Source: Rhodobacter sp. | GTDB lineage: Bacteria > Pseudomonadota > Alphaproteobacteria > Rhodobacterales > Rhodobacteraceae | Reading direction: 5' to 3' | DNA length: 6,172 nucleotides | Assembly: GCA_027482795.1 (NCBI GenBank) | Contig: JAIXVS010000242.1 | Span: 1-6,172 of the forward strand | In this document: piece by piece, positions 1 to 6,076 of the stretch | Position numbering within the stretch: position 1 is the stretch's first letter | Layout: the number at the start of each line of letters is the position of its first letter | Translations under genes and position numbers: made by a program | Notes under the pieces: model-generated | Databases searched by the model: none | What the model was told of the DNA's origin: nothing | The model's input: only the letters and a program-made list of their open reading frames with translations

Positions 1-6
1 CCGAAG

Positions 7-1152
7 ATGACCAAAGAAACCGCCTTTCACGCGCCCATTTCGGCCAAGACTCGCAATCTTGTGGAATACAAAGGCTATTGGCTGCCCAGCGTTTATTCCT
101 CTAACGGTGCGATCGAGGAATACTGGGCCTGCCGCGAAAAGGCCGTGGTGCTAGATCTGTCGCCCCTGCGCAAATTCGAAGTCACTGGCCCAGATGCCGA
201 GACGCTGATGCAATGGTGCCTGACGCGCGATATGAAGAAACTATCCGTGGGGCAGGTGGTCTATTCCGCCATGTGCTATGAACACGGCGGCATGATTGAT
301 GACGGCACGGTGTTCCGTCTTGGCCGCGATCAGTTCCGCTGGATTGGCGGGGATGATTATTCAGGCATTTGGCTGCGCGAGCAGGCCGAAAAGCTGGGGC
401 TAAAGGTGATGGTGCGCTCCTCCACCGATCAGTTGCACAATCTGGCCGTTCAGGGCCCCAACTCGCGTCAGATTATGCAGCGCATGATCTGGACTGCGCC
501 GCACCAGCCCACCATCGAAGAATTGGGCTGGTTCCGCCTGACGGTGGGGCGCATCGGCGGGCCAACAGGCGCGCCTGTTGTCGTCTCGCGCACAGGCTAT
601 ACGGGCGAGCTTGGCTTTGAAATCTTTTGCCACCCCAAAGATGGCACGGCGGTGTATGATGCCGTCTGGGCCAATGGCGGCGATTTAGGGCTAAAACCCA
701 TGGGCCTTGCCGCCCTTGATATGGTGCGAATCGAGGCGGGGCTGATCTTTGCGGGCTATGATTTTTCCGATCAGACTGACCCGTTCGAGGCAGGCATCGG
801 CTTTACCGTGCCGCTAAAGACCAAGACCGATGATTTCATCGGGCGCGAGGCGCTGATTAGGCGCAAGGAAAACCCCTTGCACAAATTCGTCGGGCTAGAC
901 ATCGACGCCAATGTTGATGTCGGCCATGGCGACCCTGTGCATCTGGGCCGCGCGCAGGTGGGTGTTGTGACATCCGCTATGCGCTCGCCGCTGCTGGGCA
1001 AAAACATCGCCCTTGCGCGGGTGGATGTGGCCCATGGGGCAGTTGGCACGGCGCTAGAGGTGGGCAAGCTAGACGGCCAGCAAAAACGCCTTCCCGCCGT
1101 GATCGTGCCCTTGTCGCATTACGACCCCAAAAAGACCCGCCCCCAAAGCTGA
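7..1152 (+). CDS. GcvT-family aminomethyltransferase-like protein, substrate unknown
   Basis: A 381-residue protein of the GcvT (glycine cleavage T, folate-binding) family. These enzymes usually move a one-carbon group from an amine or methylated donor to tetrahydrofolate in the cytoplasm. Seen: an N-terminal folate-binding region with the acidic pair D98-D99 in a GGMIDD context, where GcvT carries its catalytic aspartate; QGP at 149-151; RTGYTGELGFE at 195-205; LDMVRIEAGL at 237-246; and a C-terminal barrel around 294-340 (VGVVTSAMRSPLLGKNIALARV). It lacks the SGWSKQGG-type motif I recall from DMSP demethylase DmdA, so DmdA is unlikely. It also looks divergent from canonical GcvT, and no gcvH or gcvP is adjacent, so a paralogue acting on another methylated compound is plausible. 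The reading frame is open through the first six bases of the window and no ribosome binding site is visible, so the true start could lie upstream. The stop is TGA. Family call is firm; substrate is not known. Confidence 0.85.
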   Translation: MTKETAFHAPISAKTRNLVEYKGYWLPSVYSSNGAIEEYWACREKAVVLDLSPLRKFEVTGPDAETLMQWCLTRDMKKLSVGQVVYSAMCYEHGGMIDDGTVFRLGRDQFRWIGGDDYSGIWLREQAEKLGLKVMVRSSTDQLHNLAVQGPNSRQIMQRMIWTAPHQPTIEELGWFRLTVGRIGGPTGAPVVVSRTGYTGELGFEIFCHPKDGTAVYDAVWANGGDLGLKPMGLAALDMVRIEAGLIFAGYDFSDQTDPFEAGIGFTVPLKTKTDDFIGREALIRRKENPLHKFVGLDIDANVDVGHGDPVHLGRAQVGVVTSAMRSPLLGKNIALARVDVAHGAVGTALEVGKLDGQQKRLPAVIVPLSHYDPKKTRPQS

Positions 1153-1168
1153 CATTGGGCATCTACTG

Positions 1169-1224
1169 GCCGCCAAAATCGGCGGCGGGGCAGGATCGGC
1201 AGGGCAAAACTGCCGCTTGGGCAG
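1169..1224. other. Overlapping short hairpins downstream of the GcvT-like gene
   Basis: GCCGCC (1169-1174) pairs with GGCGGC (1181-1186) around an AAAATC loop, 16 bp past the stop codon. Further on, CTGCC at 1210-1214 can pair with GGCAG at either 1198-1202 or 1220-1224, giving two mutually exclusive stems. No T-run follows any of them, so this is not a standard intrinsic terminator. It may slow polymerase or protect the 3' end before ffs. Confidence 0.3.
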
Positions 1225-1240
1225 ACAATTGCGAGCCATC

Positions 1241-1269
1241 TTGCCACCGCCCGCAACAGCCCCTATATG
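1241..1269 (+). promoter_or_regulatory. Sigma70-type promoter for ffs
   Basis: TTGCCA at 1241-1246 matches the -35 consensus at 5 of 6 positions. After a 17-bp spacer, TATATG at 1264-1269 matches the -10 consensus at 4 of 6. The predicted transcription start, about 7 bp downstream at 1276-1277, is exactly where the closing stem of the SRP RNA begins. That agreement supports the call. Confidence 0.65.
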
Positions 1270-1275
1270 CATTTG

Positions 1276-1372
1276 CGAGAGGTTGGCGCGGGCAGGCACC
1301 TCGCCAACCCGGTCAGGTCCGGAAGGAAGCAGCCGTAACGAGCCCCGCTTGGGTCGTTGTCAGCCTCTCACC
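1276..1372 (+). ncRNA. ffs: Signal recognition particle RNA (4.5S, small bacterial type)
   Basis: The conserved SRP domain IV is present at 1311-1334: GGTCAGGTCC, a GGAA tetraloop (1321-1324), then GGAAGCAGCC, which includes the asymmetric and symmetric internal loops bound by Ffh. Flanking sequence folds into the expected rod. 1277-1287 pairs with 1359-1369 (11 bp including two G-U pairs), GCGGG 1288-1292 with CCCGC 1344-1348, and CTCG 1300-1303 with CGAG 1339-1342. The length of about 97 nt fits the short form without an Alu domain. The RNA binds Ffh and docks with FtsY to send ribosomes making membrane proteins to the inner membrane. A promoter lies just upstream. The 3' end meets the stop codon of the opposing pncA gene, and no T-rich intrinsic terminator is visible. 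The ends are placed from the closing stem and may be off by a few bases. Confidence 0.95.
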
Positions 1373-1969
1373 CTATCCCAAGATCACCCCAGCTGCGCGC
1401 ATCGCGGCCTGCATGTCGGCCAGCGATCCGTTTAGGTCTATCGCGCGGCATAGGTCTGACAGCACAGTCACGCCATACCCCAGCTTTGCAGCGTCCAGCG
1501 CCGAGTAGGCCACGCAATAATCAAGGGCAAGGCCGACAAGCATCACATCTTTAACCCCGCGATCCTGCAAATAGCCATGCAGGCCCGTAGGGGTGGCGCG
1601 GTCATTTTCAAAAAACGCCGAATAGCTGTCGATCTGCGCACGGAACCCTTTGCGAATGGTCAGATGCGCCGCATTTATGTTCAGCGCGGGGTGAAATTCC
1701 GCCCCATCGCTGCCCTGCACGCAGTGGCGCGGCCACAGCACTTGCGGTCCATAGGGCATTTGCACAACCGAAAACGCCGCCGCCCCTGCGTGGTTATCGG
1801 CAAAGGATGCATGATCGGCGGGGTGCCAATCTTGGGTCAGCACCACCGTTTCAAACCCGACCATCAGCGCATTAATGCCGCCGACAATCTCATCCCCACC
1901 CGCCACAGCCAGTGCGCCGTTCGGGCAAAAGTCGTTCTGAACATCAATCACAATTAGGGCTTTGTTCAT
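1373..1969 (-). CDS. pncA: Nicotinamidase / pyrazinamidase
   Basis: Hydrolyses nicotinamide to nicotinate and ammonia in the NAD salvage (Preiss-Handler) pathway; cytoplasmic. The 198-residue product has the isochorismatase-like hydrolase fold. Visible residues: catalytic triad D9 (IDVQNDF), K107 (IRKG) and C152 (LDYCVAYSALDA); metal ligands D47, H49 and H53 in DWHPADH, plus H82 in WPRHC. Length is close to that of E. coli PncA. An in-frame ATG seven codons upstream (1990) was not chosen, because GGAGG at 1975-1979 sits 5 nt before the ATG at 1969, and the family usually begins just before the hydrophobic strand LIVIDVQNDF. The gene is convergent with ffs and divergent from trhO. Its TAG stop (1373-1375) directly follows the SRP RNA. 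Nothing is missing from the active site. Confidence 0.94.
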   Translation of the reverse strand: MNKALIVIDVQNDFCPNGALAVAGGDEIVGGINALMVGFETVVLTQDWHPADHASFADNHAGAAAFSVVQMPYGPQVLWPRHCVQGSDGAEFHPALNINAAHLTIRKGFRAQIDSYSAFFENDRATPTGLHGYLQDRGVKDVMLVGLALDYCVAYSALDAAKLGYGVTVLSDLCRAIDLNGSLADMQAAMRAAGVILG

Positions 1970-1974
1970 AGCAT

Positions 1975-1979
1975 CCTCC
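1975..1979 (-). promoter_or_regulatory. Shine-Dalgarno site that fixes the pncA start
   Basis: The minus strand reads GGAGG followed by ATGCT and then the start ATG at 1969. The alternative upstream ATG at 1990 has no comparable site, so this decides the start. Confidence 0.8.
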
Positions 1980-1989
1980 AGTTGCACCA

Positions 1990-2018
1990 TGGCTACGGCG
2001 CGGCAAGGGCGGGGTCAA
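1990..2018 (-). promoter_or_regulatory. Possible pncA promoter
   Basis: On the minus strand, TTGACC (2013-2018) is a good -35 match, and TAGCCA (1990-1995) follows after 17 bp as a poor -10 match. A strong -35 with a weak -10 is common in Rhodobacterales. Transcription would begin near 1983, upstream of the ribosome binding site but past the alternative ATG at 1990. Weak prediction. Confidence 0.3.
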
Positions 2019-2039
2019 GCATATGCGAAAATGTGGCCC

Positions 2040-2068
2040 TTGATGCAGACCCCGTGCAGGCGTAAACA
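2040..2068 (+). promoter_or_regulatory. Possible trhO promoter (would give a leaderless mRNA)
   Basis: TTGATG (2040-2045), a 17-bp spacer and TAAACA (2063-2068) form a weak sigma70-like pair. The start of transcription would fall at about 2075, which is the A of the trhO start codon. The -10 matches consensus at only 3 of 6 positions, so this is tentative. Confidence 0.25.
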
Positions 2069-2074
2069 GCGCGC

Positions 2075-2989
2075 ATGATTACAATCGCCGCCCTTTATCA
2101 CTTTGCGCGGGTATCAGACCCCGCCGCCCTGCGCCCTGCGCTGGCGGACATCTGCGCGCAACACGGCGTGCGCGGATCGCTGCTGATCGCGCGCGAGGGG
2201 ATTAATGGCACGATTGCAGGTGCGGGCGAAAGCATCAAGGCCGTGCTGGGTTATATCCGCGCGCAAGATGGCTTTGCCGCGTTAGTGCATAAGGAATCTT
2301 ATGCTGAAACCATGCCCTTTGGCCGTATGAAGGTAAAGCTTAAGCGCGAGATTGTCACCATGGGCATCCCCGATGTTGACCCAACCGCGCAGGTTGGCAG
2401 CTATGTCGCCCCGCAAGATTGGAATGCGTTGATCGCAAGCGAAGACGTGGCCGTGATCGACACCCGCAATGATTACGAGGTGGGCATCGGCACCTTCAAA
2501 GGCGCGGTTGACCCTGACATCCGCAGCTTTCGCGACTTTCCCGCGTGGTGGCAGGCGCATAAAGACGAATATCGCGGCAAGCGCATTGCGATGTTCTGCA
2601 CGGGCGGGATTCGCTGCGAAAAATCCACCAATTACCTGTTGTCGCAAGGTGTGAATGATGTGTTTCACCTTAAGGGCGGTATTTTGAAATACCTTGAGGA
2701 AGTTCCCGCCGATCAAAGCCTTTGGGATGGCGAATGCTATGTGTTCGATGGCCGTGTGTCCGTGGGGCACGGTCTAAAACCTGGCCCCTATGACAGTTGC
2801 CACGCCTGTCGCCGCCCGATTAGCGCCGCAGATAAGGCCAGCCCGCTGTTTGAACGCGGCGCTTGCTGCCCTGCCTGCGTGGGCGAATATACCGAAACCG
2901 ACCGAGCCCGTTTTCGCGAACGCCAGCGCCAGCTTGACCTTGCCGCACAGCGCGGCGAACAGGTATTTGTCACCAACCGTTTGGACTAG
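2075..2989 (+). CDS. trhO: tRNA uridine(34) hydroxylase, rhodanese family (YceA/TrhO)
   Basis: TrhO proteins carry out oxygen-dependent 5-hydroxylation of the wobble uridine U34 in certain tRNAs, making ho5U, the first step towards mo5U/cmo5U-type modifications. The 304-residue product shows the family layout. An N-terminal alpha/beta domain spans about 1-95 (GVRGSLLIAREGINGTIAG at 31-49 and MPFGRMKVKLKREIV). A rhodanese domain spans about 115-215, with VIDTRNDYEV at 127-136 and the active-site loop CTGGIRCEKS, where C175 is the catalytic cysteine and C181 the second conserved one. A cysteine-rich tail (C242, C245, C264, C265, C268) looks like a metal-binding knuckle. The ATG at 2075 fits the family N-terminus but has no clear Shine-Dalgarno; the nearest AGG is about 14 nt away. 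It is divergent from pncA and lies 57 bp ahead of trpA on the same strand. Confidence 0.95.
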   Translation: MITIAALYHFARVSDPAALRPALADICAQHGVRGSLLIAREGINGTIAGAGESIKAVLGYIRAQDGFAALVHKESYAETMPFGRMKVKLKREIVTMGIPDVDPTAQVGSYVAPQDWNALIASEDVAVIDTRNDYEVGIGTFKGAVDPDIRSFRDFPAWWQAHKDEYRGKRIAMFCTGGIRCEKSTNYLLSQGVNDVFHLKGGILKYLEEVPADQSLWDGECYVFDGRVSVGHGLKPGPYDSCHACRRPISAADKASPLFERGACCPACVGEYTETDRARFRERQRQLDLAAQRGEQVFVTNRLD

Positions 2990-3034
2990 TCTTGATTTCG
3001 CCCCCTGCATACGCCACAGGTGGAACACCAAAAA

Positions 3035-3040
3035 GATAGG
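3035..3040 (+). promoter_or_regulatory. Ribosome binding site supporting the internal trpA start
   Basis: GATAGG at 3035-3040 ends 6 nt before the ATG at 3047. A GTG in frame at 3020 has no such site upstream and would add nine residues (MEHQKDRRI) foreign to the family. Confidence 0.55.
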
Positions 3041-3046
3041 CGCATC

Positions 3047-3847
3047 ATGGCACAAAACACCCGTATCGACCAAACCTTTGCACGGCTGAATGCGGCCCGC
3101 AAAAAGGCATTTGTCGCCTATATCATGGCGGGAGATCCCGATGTGGCGCGATCCTTGGCGGTGATGCAGGGCCTGCCCGCCGCGGGCGTGGATATCATCG
3201 AACTGGGCCTGCCCTTTACCGACCCGATGGCGGATGGCGAGACGATCCAACTTGCAGGTCAGCGCGCACTAGAAGGCGGCATGACGCTGGACAAAACGCT
3301 AGACATGGTGCGCGCCTTTCGGGCGGGCAACCAAGACACGCCAATTGTGATGATGGGCTATTATAACCCGATCTATGCGCGCGGCGTGGATCTGTTTTTG
3401 CGCCAAGCCGTTGAAGCGGGCATTGACGGGCTGATCATTGTTGATCTTCCGCCAGAAGAAGATAGCGAACTGTGCATCCCCGCGCAGGCCGCTGGGATTA
3501 ACTTTATCCGCCTTGCCACGCCCACAACCGATGCCAAACGCCTGCCAAGAGTGCTGCAAAACACATCGGGTTTTGTCTATTACGTTTCGGTCACGGGTAC
3601 GACAGGGGCCGCCGCCGCCAAACCATCTGATGTGGCCCCCGAAGTGGCGCGGATCAAAGCCAGCACCGATTTGCCCATTATTGTGGGCTTTGGCATCAAC
3701 ACACCCGATACCGCGCGCGCGATTGCTAGCGTGGCCGACGGCTGCGTTGTGGGCAGCGCCATTGTCAAAGAAATCGCCAGCGGTAAGCCCGTCGATCAGA
3801 TTCTGGCATTTGTCGCCTCCCTTGCGGCGGGTGCCCATTCGACCTAA
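3047..3847 (+). CDS. trpA: Tryptophan synthase alpha chain
   Basis: Catalyses the retro-aldol cleavage of indole-3-glycerol phosphate to indole and glyceraldehyde 3-phosphate. Indole passes through a tunnel to the beta subunit (TrpB) in the alpha2-beta2 complex. With the ATG at 3047 the protein has 266 residues, the usual size. It is a TIM barrel with catalytic E52 (IIELGLPF) and D63 (DPMADG), equivalent to E. coli E49 and D60. The phosphate-binding loops are GFGI (214-217) and GSA (236-238). GYYNPIY at 104-110 and [11 protein letters not shown] at 178-188 are family signatures. In-frame GTG at 3020 was rejected as the start. The residue after D63-G64 is E65, where many TrpA proteins have proline (ADGPxIQ). 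No trpB or trpF lies within the window; the neighbours are trhO upstream and fadH 61 bp downstream. Cotranscription with either is possible but not shown. Confidence 0.97.
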   Translation: MAQNTRIDQTFARLNAARKKAFVAYIMAGDPDVARSLAVMQGLPAAGVDIIELGLPFTDPMADGETIQLAGQRALEGGMTLDKTLDMVRAFRAGNQDTPIVMMGYYNPIYARGVDLFLRQAVEAGIDGLIIVDLPPEEDSELCIPAQAAGINFIRLATPTTDAKRLPRVLQNTSGFVYYVSVTGTTGAAAAKPSDVAPEVARIKASTDLPIIVGFGINTPDTARAIASVADGCVVGSAIVKEIASGKPVDQILAFVASLAAGAHST

Positions 3848-3850
3848 CGC

Positions 3851-3863
3851 CACGTATCACGTG
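3851..3863. promoter_or_regulatory. 13-bp palindrome upstream of fadH, possible operator
   Basis: CACGT and ACGTG form a perfect 5-bp inverted repeat around ATC, starting 4 bp after the trpA stop and ending 45 bp before fadH. The size and symmetry suit a dimeric regulator, but it does not match a fatty-acid regulator site I know. A chance palindrome in GC-rich DNA cannot be excluded. Confidence 0.3.
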
Positions 3864-3894
3864 ACTTTGGGCACGGCGCGGGGCATCTCTTGGT

Positions 3895-3901
3895 AAAGGA
3901 G
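3895..3901 (+). promoter_or_regulatory. Strong Shine-Dalgarno site for fadH
   Basis: AAAGGAG lies 7 nt before the ATG at 3909. It is the strongest ribosome binding site on the plus strand of this window and fixes the start of fadH. Confidence 0.8.
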
Positions 3902-3908
3902 CCGCGCC

Positions 3909-5909
3909 ATGCCTTACCCCAACCTGCTATCCCCCATAACCCTTGGCCCGCTAACCCTGAAAAACCGCGTGGTGATGGGGTCTATGCACACGGGGCTAGA
4001 GGAAGGCCATGATCCCGCCCCCCTTGCCGCATTCTATGCGCAGCGCGCGGCGGGCGGTGTGGGGCTGATTGTAACTGGCGGCATTGCGCCCAACGCCCAC
4101 GGCGCGGTCTACACTGGCGCGGCGGGGCTGTTTTCGGATGCACACATCGCCTTTCATCGCACTGTTACGGACGCCGTGCATCAAAACGGCGGGCGCATTG
4201 CGATGCAAATTTTGCACGCAGGCCGCTATGCCTATGTGCAGGGCTGCGTCGCCCCATCCCCCATCAAATCCCCCATTTCCCCCTTTGCCCCCCGCGAATT
4301 GACCAGTGACGAGGTGGATGCAGAACTGAACGATTTCACCGCCGCTGCCCTGCGCGCGCGACAGGCGGGCTATGACGGGGTCGAAGTGATGGGATCAGAA
4401 GGGTATTTTCTGAACCAATTTCTGGTGACCCATACCAACAAACGCAGCGACGCATGGGGCGGGCCATATGCCAACCGCATGCGCGCGCCCGTGCAGGCCG
4501 TGGCCCGCATCCGCGCCGCGCTGGGGCCTGATTTTCTGATCATCTACCGCATTTCGCTGATTGATCTGATCCCAAATGGCAGCACGTGGGACGAGGTTGT
4601 CACCCTTGCCCGCGCGATCAAAGACGCGGGCGCGCATGTGCTGAATACTGGGATAGGCTGGCACGAAGCGCGCGTTCCCACCATCGCCACATCGGTGCCG
4701 CGCGCCGCCTTTGTGCATTTGGCCGCACGGCTGAAGGCTGAAAATATCCTGCCCGTCATCGCCACCAACCGCATCAACACTCCCGATTTGGCCGAAGACA
4801 TTCTGGCGCGCGGCGATGCCGATATGATCTCGATGGCGCGGCCATTTCTGGCGGATGCCGATTTTGTCGCCAAAGCGGCGGCAGGGCAGGCGGCGCAGAT
4901 TGCCCCCTGCATCGCCTGCAACCAAGCCTGCCTTGACCATACGTTTTCGGGCAAACCCGCGACCTGTCTGGTCAACCCCCGCGCGGGGCGCGAATTGTCT
5001 TTGCGCTATACACCCGCCGCCACGCCCAAACGCATCGCAATCGTCGGCGGCGGCGCTGCGGGCATGATGGCTGCAATTGTCGCAGCCACGCGCGGGCATA
5101 GGGTGGATTTGTACGAGGCAGGCAGCGAATTAGGCGGGCAGCTCAACCTTGCCAAACAGGTGCCTGGGAAAGAAGAGTTTCACGGGCTAGTGCATTGGGT
5201 CACCGCCGAAATCGCGCGCCTTGGGGTGGCCGTTCACCTAAGCACCCGCGCCGATCTGGACGATCTGCGCCGCGCAGATGAGGTTATCATCGCCACAGGA
5301 ATCGCCCCCCGTAGGTTGGATATTGAGGGGGCCGACCGCGCCTTGACCTATGCCGAAGTCCTGCGCGGCGCGCCCGTTGGTGCGCGCGTGGCGGTAATAG
5401 GGGCAGGCGGCATCGGCTTTGACGTGGCCGAATATTTGGTAACGGCTGCGCACAGTCCCAGCCGTGATTTGGCCCATTGGCAACGCGAATGGGGCGTGGG
5501 CGACCCTGCCGTGCAGGCGGGCGGCCTGATCCTTCCGCAGCCCGATGCCGCCGCCCGAAAAGTGACCCTAATGCAGCGCAAAACGGGCAAACTGGGGCGC
5601 GGTCTGGGTAAAACCACAGGCTGGATACACCGCGCCCAGCTACAAGCCAAGGGCGTTGAAATGCTGGCAGGTGTCGAATATCGCGCCATTACTCAAAGGG
5701 GCGTTCTGATCGCGCAAGGCGGGGTGCAGCGGCTGATCGAGGCCGACACAGTCGTGATCTGCGCAGGCCAAACCAGCCAGCGCGATGTAGCAGATCGCGC
5801 CATCGCGGCGGGCTTGACTGTGCACATCATAGGGGGTGCCGACAGGGCCGCAGAACTGGACGCACAGCGCGCAATTGCGCAGGGCGCAGAACTGGCGGCG
5901 GCGCTATAA
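3909..5909 (+). CDS. fadH: NADPH-dependent 2,4-dienoyl-CoA reductase
   Basis: Reduces 2,4-dienoyl-CoA esters, which arise during beta-oxidation of unsaturated fatty acids with double bonds at even positions, using NADPH, FAD, a 4Fe-4S cluster and FMN. The 666-residue product is close to E. coli FadH (672) and very similar along its length. The FMN-binding TIM barrel spans about 1-330 (LKNRVVMGSMHTGLEE at 17-32, ILHAGRYAY at 101-109). Catalytic Y166 is in MGSEGYFLNQF and H252 in GIGWHEAR. The cluster cysteines are C334, C337, C341 and C353. From about 374 there is a FAD-binding Rossmann motif (IAIVGGGAAGM, 377-387), then an NADPH-binding one (VAVIGAGGIGFD, 494-505). LGKTTGWIHR (566-575) and AELDAQRAIAQG (648-659) are further FadH signatures. 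All cofactor motifs are intact. Close relatives are trimethylamine dehydrogenase and old yellow enzyme fusions, but the match to FadH is better. It is 61 bp after trpA and convergent with the moeB-like gene. Confidence 0.97.
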   Translation: MPYPNLLSPITLGPLTLKNRVVMGSMHTGLEEGHDPAPLAAFYAQRAAGGVGLIVTGGIAPNAHGAVYTGAAGLFSDAHIAFHRTVTDAVHQNGGRIAMQILHAGRYAYVQGCVAPSPIKSPISPFAPRELTSDEVDAELNDFTAAALRARQAGYDGVEVMGSEGYFLNQFLVTHTNKRSDAWGGPYANRMRAPVQAVARIRAALGPDFLIIYRISLIDLIPNGSTWDEVVTLARAIKDAGAHVLNTGIGWHEARVPTIATSVPRAAFVHLAARLKAENILPVIATNRINTPDLAEDILARGDADMISMARPFLADADFVAKAAAGQAAQIAPCIACNQACLDHTFSGKPATCLVNPRAGRELSLRYTPAATPKRIAIVGGGAAGMMAAIVAATRGHRVDLYEAGSELGGQLNLAKQVPGKEEFHGLVHWVTAEIARLGVAVHLSTRADLDDLRRADEVIIATGIAPRRLDIEGADRALTYAEVLRGAPVGARVAVIGAGGIGFDVAEYLVTAAHSPSRDLAHWQREWGVGDPAVQAGGLILPQPDAAARKVTLMQRKTGKLGRGLGKTTGWIHRAQLQAKGVEMLAGVEYRAITQRGVLIAQGGVQRLIEADTVVICAGQTSQRDVADRAIAAGLTVHIIGGADRAAELDAQRAIAQGAELAAAL

Positions 5910-5923
5910 GCCCAGCCGCGCAA

Positions 5924-5943
5924 GGGGGGGCTATGCGCCCCCC
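5924..5943. terminator. GC hairpin after fadH
   Basis: A run of G (5925-5930) pairs with six C (5938-5943) around a CTATGCG loop, 15 bp past the fadH stop. A 9-bp direct repeat CCCAGCCGC (5911-5919 and 5941-5949) brackets it. There is no T-tract, so its role as a terminator or RNA 3'-end stabiliser is inferred from its place between convergent genes. Confidence 0.4.
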
Positions 5944-5956
5944 AGCCGCTGCGCGT

Positions 5957-6037
5957 CTTCCCCCGCAAGGTATTTTCAGAGTTAGGAAGGATGCAGAGAC
6001 TTGCGCTTCCTAACTCTCCAAATACCTTCGGGGGAAG
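5957..6037. repeat. Long imperfect palindrome (30-bp stem), REP-like or bidirectional terminator
   Basis: The left arm 5957-5989 and right arm 6006-6037 are near-perfect inverted copies. Pairing gives 9 bp (5957-5965 with 6029-6037), one bulged C at 5966, 9 bp (5967-5975 with 6020-6028), a 2x2 mismatch (TC against CC), then 12 bp (5978-5989 with 6006-6017). The loop is 16 nt. It sits between convergent genes and is symmetric, so it would fold in transcripts from either side. The CCCCCG and AAGGTATTT core recalls intergenic palindromes I associate with Rhodobacterales, which would make it one copy of a dispersed family. The copy number cannot be seen here. Confidence 0.75.
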
Positions 6038-6057
6038 CGGGCCAGCTTGCTGGACCG
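6038..6057. other. Short hairpin next to the long palindrome
   Basis: CGG (6038-6040) and CCAG (6042-6045) pair with CTGG (6050-6053) and CCG (6055-6057) around a CTTG loop, with one G-A mismatch. It starts on the base after the long palindrome ends. Confidence 0.4.
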
Positions 6058-6058
6058 C

Positions 6059-6076
6059 AGGGGGGCGAGCCCCCCT
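6059..6076. terminator. GC hairpin at the 3' end of the moeB-like gene
   Basis: A GGGGGG run (6060-6065) pairs with CCCCCC (6070-6075) around a CGAG loop, extendable by A6059-T6076. It overlaps the stop codon of the leftward gene (6075-6077). No T-tract follows on either strand. It mirrors the G6/C6 hairpin after fadH. Confidence 0.4.

Noticed and set aside
7..1152. DMSP demethylase DmdA as the identity of the first gene
   Set aside because: The motif at 195-205 is the GcvT-like RTGYTGELGFE rather than the SGWSKQGG type I recall in DmdA.
1155..1508. 117-codon rightward open frame over the ffs region
   Set aside because: It runs through the SRP RNA and antisense to pncA. No ribosome binding site or recognisable protein is present, and the RNA gene explains the conserved sequence.
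1970..1990. ATG at 1990 as the pncA start
   Set aside because: The GGAGG at 1975-1979 would fall inside the coding region, and the ATG at 1969 matches the family N-terminus.
3020..3046. GTG at 3020 as the trpA start
   Set aside because: It has no upstream binding site and adds residues not typical of TrpA. The ATG at 3047 has GATAGG at the right distance and gives normal length.
4395..5099. 234-codon leftward open frame inside fadH
   Set aside because: It lies wholly antisense to a fully intact fadH with all cofactor motifs. Long antisense frames are expected in GC-rich coding DNA.
5957..6037. Insertion sequence or transposon end
   Set aside because: The inverted arms are only 16 nt apart with no transposase or target duplication in view, so a hairpin element fits better.
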